Part shown: one piece after another, positions 63,795 to 64,000 of the stretch
Position numbering within the stretch: position 1 is the first letter of the stretch
Layout: the number at the start of each line of letters is the position of its first letter
Source of the DNA: Litomosoides sigmodontis
Taxonomy: Eukaryota; Nematoda; Chromadorea; Rhabditida; Onchocercidae
Length of the DNA stretch: 64,000 bases
Direction of reading: 5' to 3'
Assembly: GCA_963070105.1 (NCBI GenBank)
Contig: OY718808.1
Span: 6,859,738-6,923,737, forward strand
Notes under the pieces: generated by a model
The model's database searches: none
Told to the model about the DNA's origin: nothing
Seen by the model: only the letters and a program-made list of their open reading frames with translations
Program-made: the position numbers and the translations under genes

Positions 63795-64000
63795 GCAAAA
63801 TGTTTTGCATTATTATGCAACGAACGATATCCGACAGGCGGTAATGCACGCTCTGACTGACTGATAAAGGAATATTTTTGAAAGTTTTAAAACTTTTTAA
63901 ATATTTAACAGAAACCATAAACTATCAGATTTGATTTGAATTCATCTGTTGTATTATAGACAGTAGATCGTGTCATATGCAACTGGAAAGTTTTAAAGAA

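Overview
The window looks like nuclear DNA of a parasitic nematode, most likely a spirurid or filarial worm. It is AT-rich, its genes are split into many exons of about 60-370 nt with TTTCAG-type acceptors, several start codons sit a few bases after an acceptor (as expected for spliced-leader trans-splicing), and the recognisable proteins are nematode or metazoan ones. The species call is inference. I saw no bacterial operon, Wolbachia insert, CRISPR array or intact transposon.

Layout. 1.2-11.2 kb, minus strand: a sequestosome-1/p62 autophagy receptor (10 exons), adenylosuccinate synthetase (10 exons) and a small ARL14EP-type zinc-cysteine protein (4 exons). 12.3-14.8 kb, plus: a secreted six-cysteine protein I do not recognise. 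20.7-22.7 kb, plus: an unrecognised single-pass membrane protein. 26.9-29.5 kb, plus: a SEC14-like CRAL-TRIO/GOLD lipid-binding protein. 35.3-38.4 kb, plus: a Pellino E3 ubiquitin ligase. 39.8-40.7 kb, plus: LAMTOR3, a Ragulator subunit. 42.7-50.4 kb, plus: a 21-exon RIG-I-like, Dicer-related helicase. 50.8-52.4 kb, minus: ribosomal protein S6. 57.0-63.8 kb, plus: a protein with a long disordered N-terminus and a C-terminal LC8-type dynein light chain domain. Long AT-rich intergenic stretches carry GA, GT/CA and TA microsatellites, a few local tandem repeats, some weak exon-like segments and one GC-richer interval that may be a structured RNA.

Exon chains were built by hand from splice signals, reading phase and family resemblance. 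For every gene listed as a CDS with exons the phases close and the summed length is a multiple of three. No transcript or database was available.

Functional links. Several products belong to ubiquitin, autophagy and nutrient signalling (p62, Pellino, Ragulator LAMTOR3, and RPS6, the classical S6-kinase substrate), and one to small-RNA or antiviral RNA sensing (the helicase). The genes are on both strands and kilobases apart, so this is probably chance rather than an operon. The most novel material is the two unrecognised secreted/membrane proteins, the dynein light chain fusion architecture, a possible unannotated small gene at 32.6-33.0 kb and the structured-RNA candidate near 41.5 kb.
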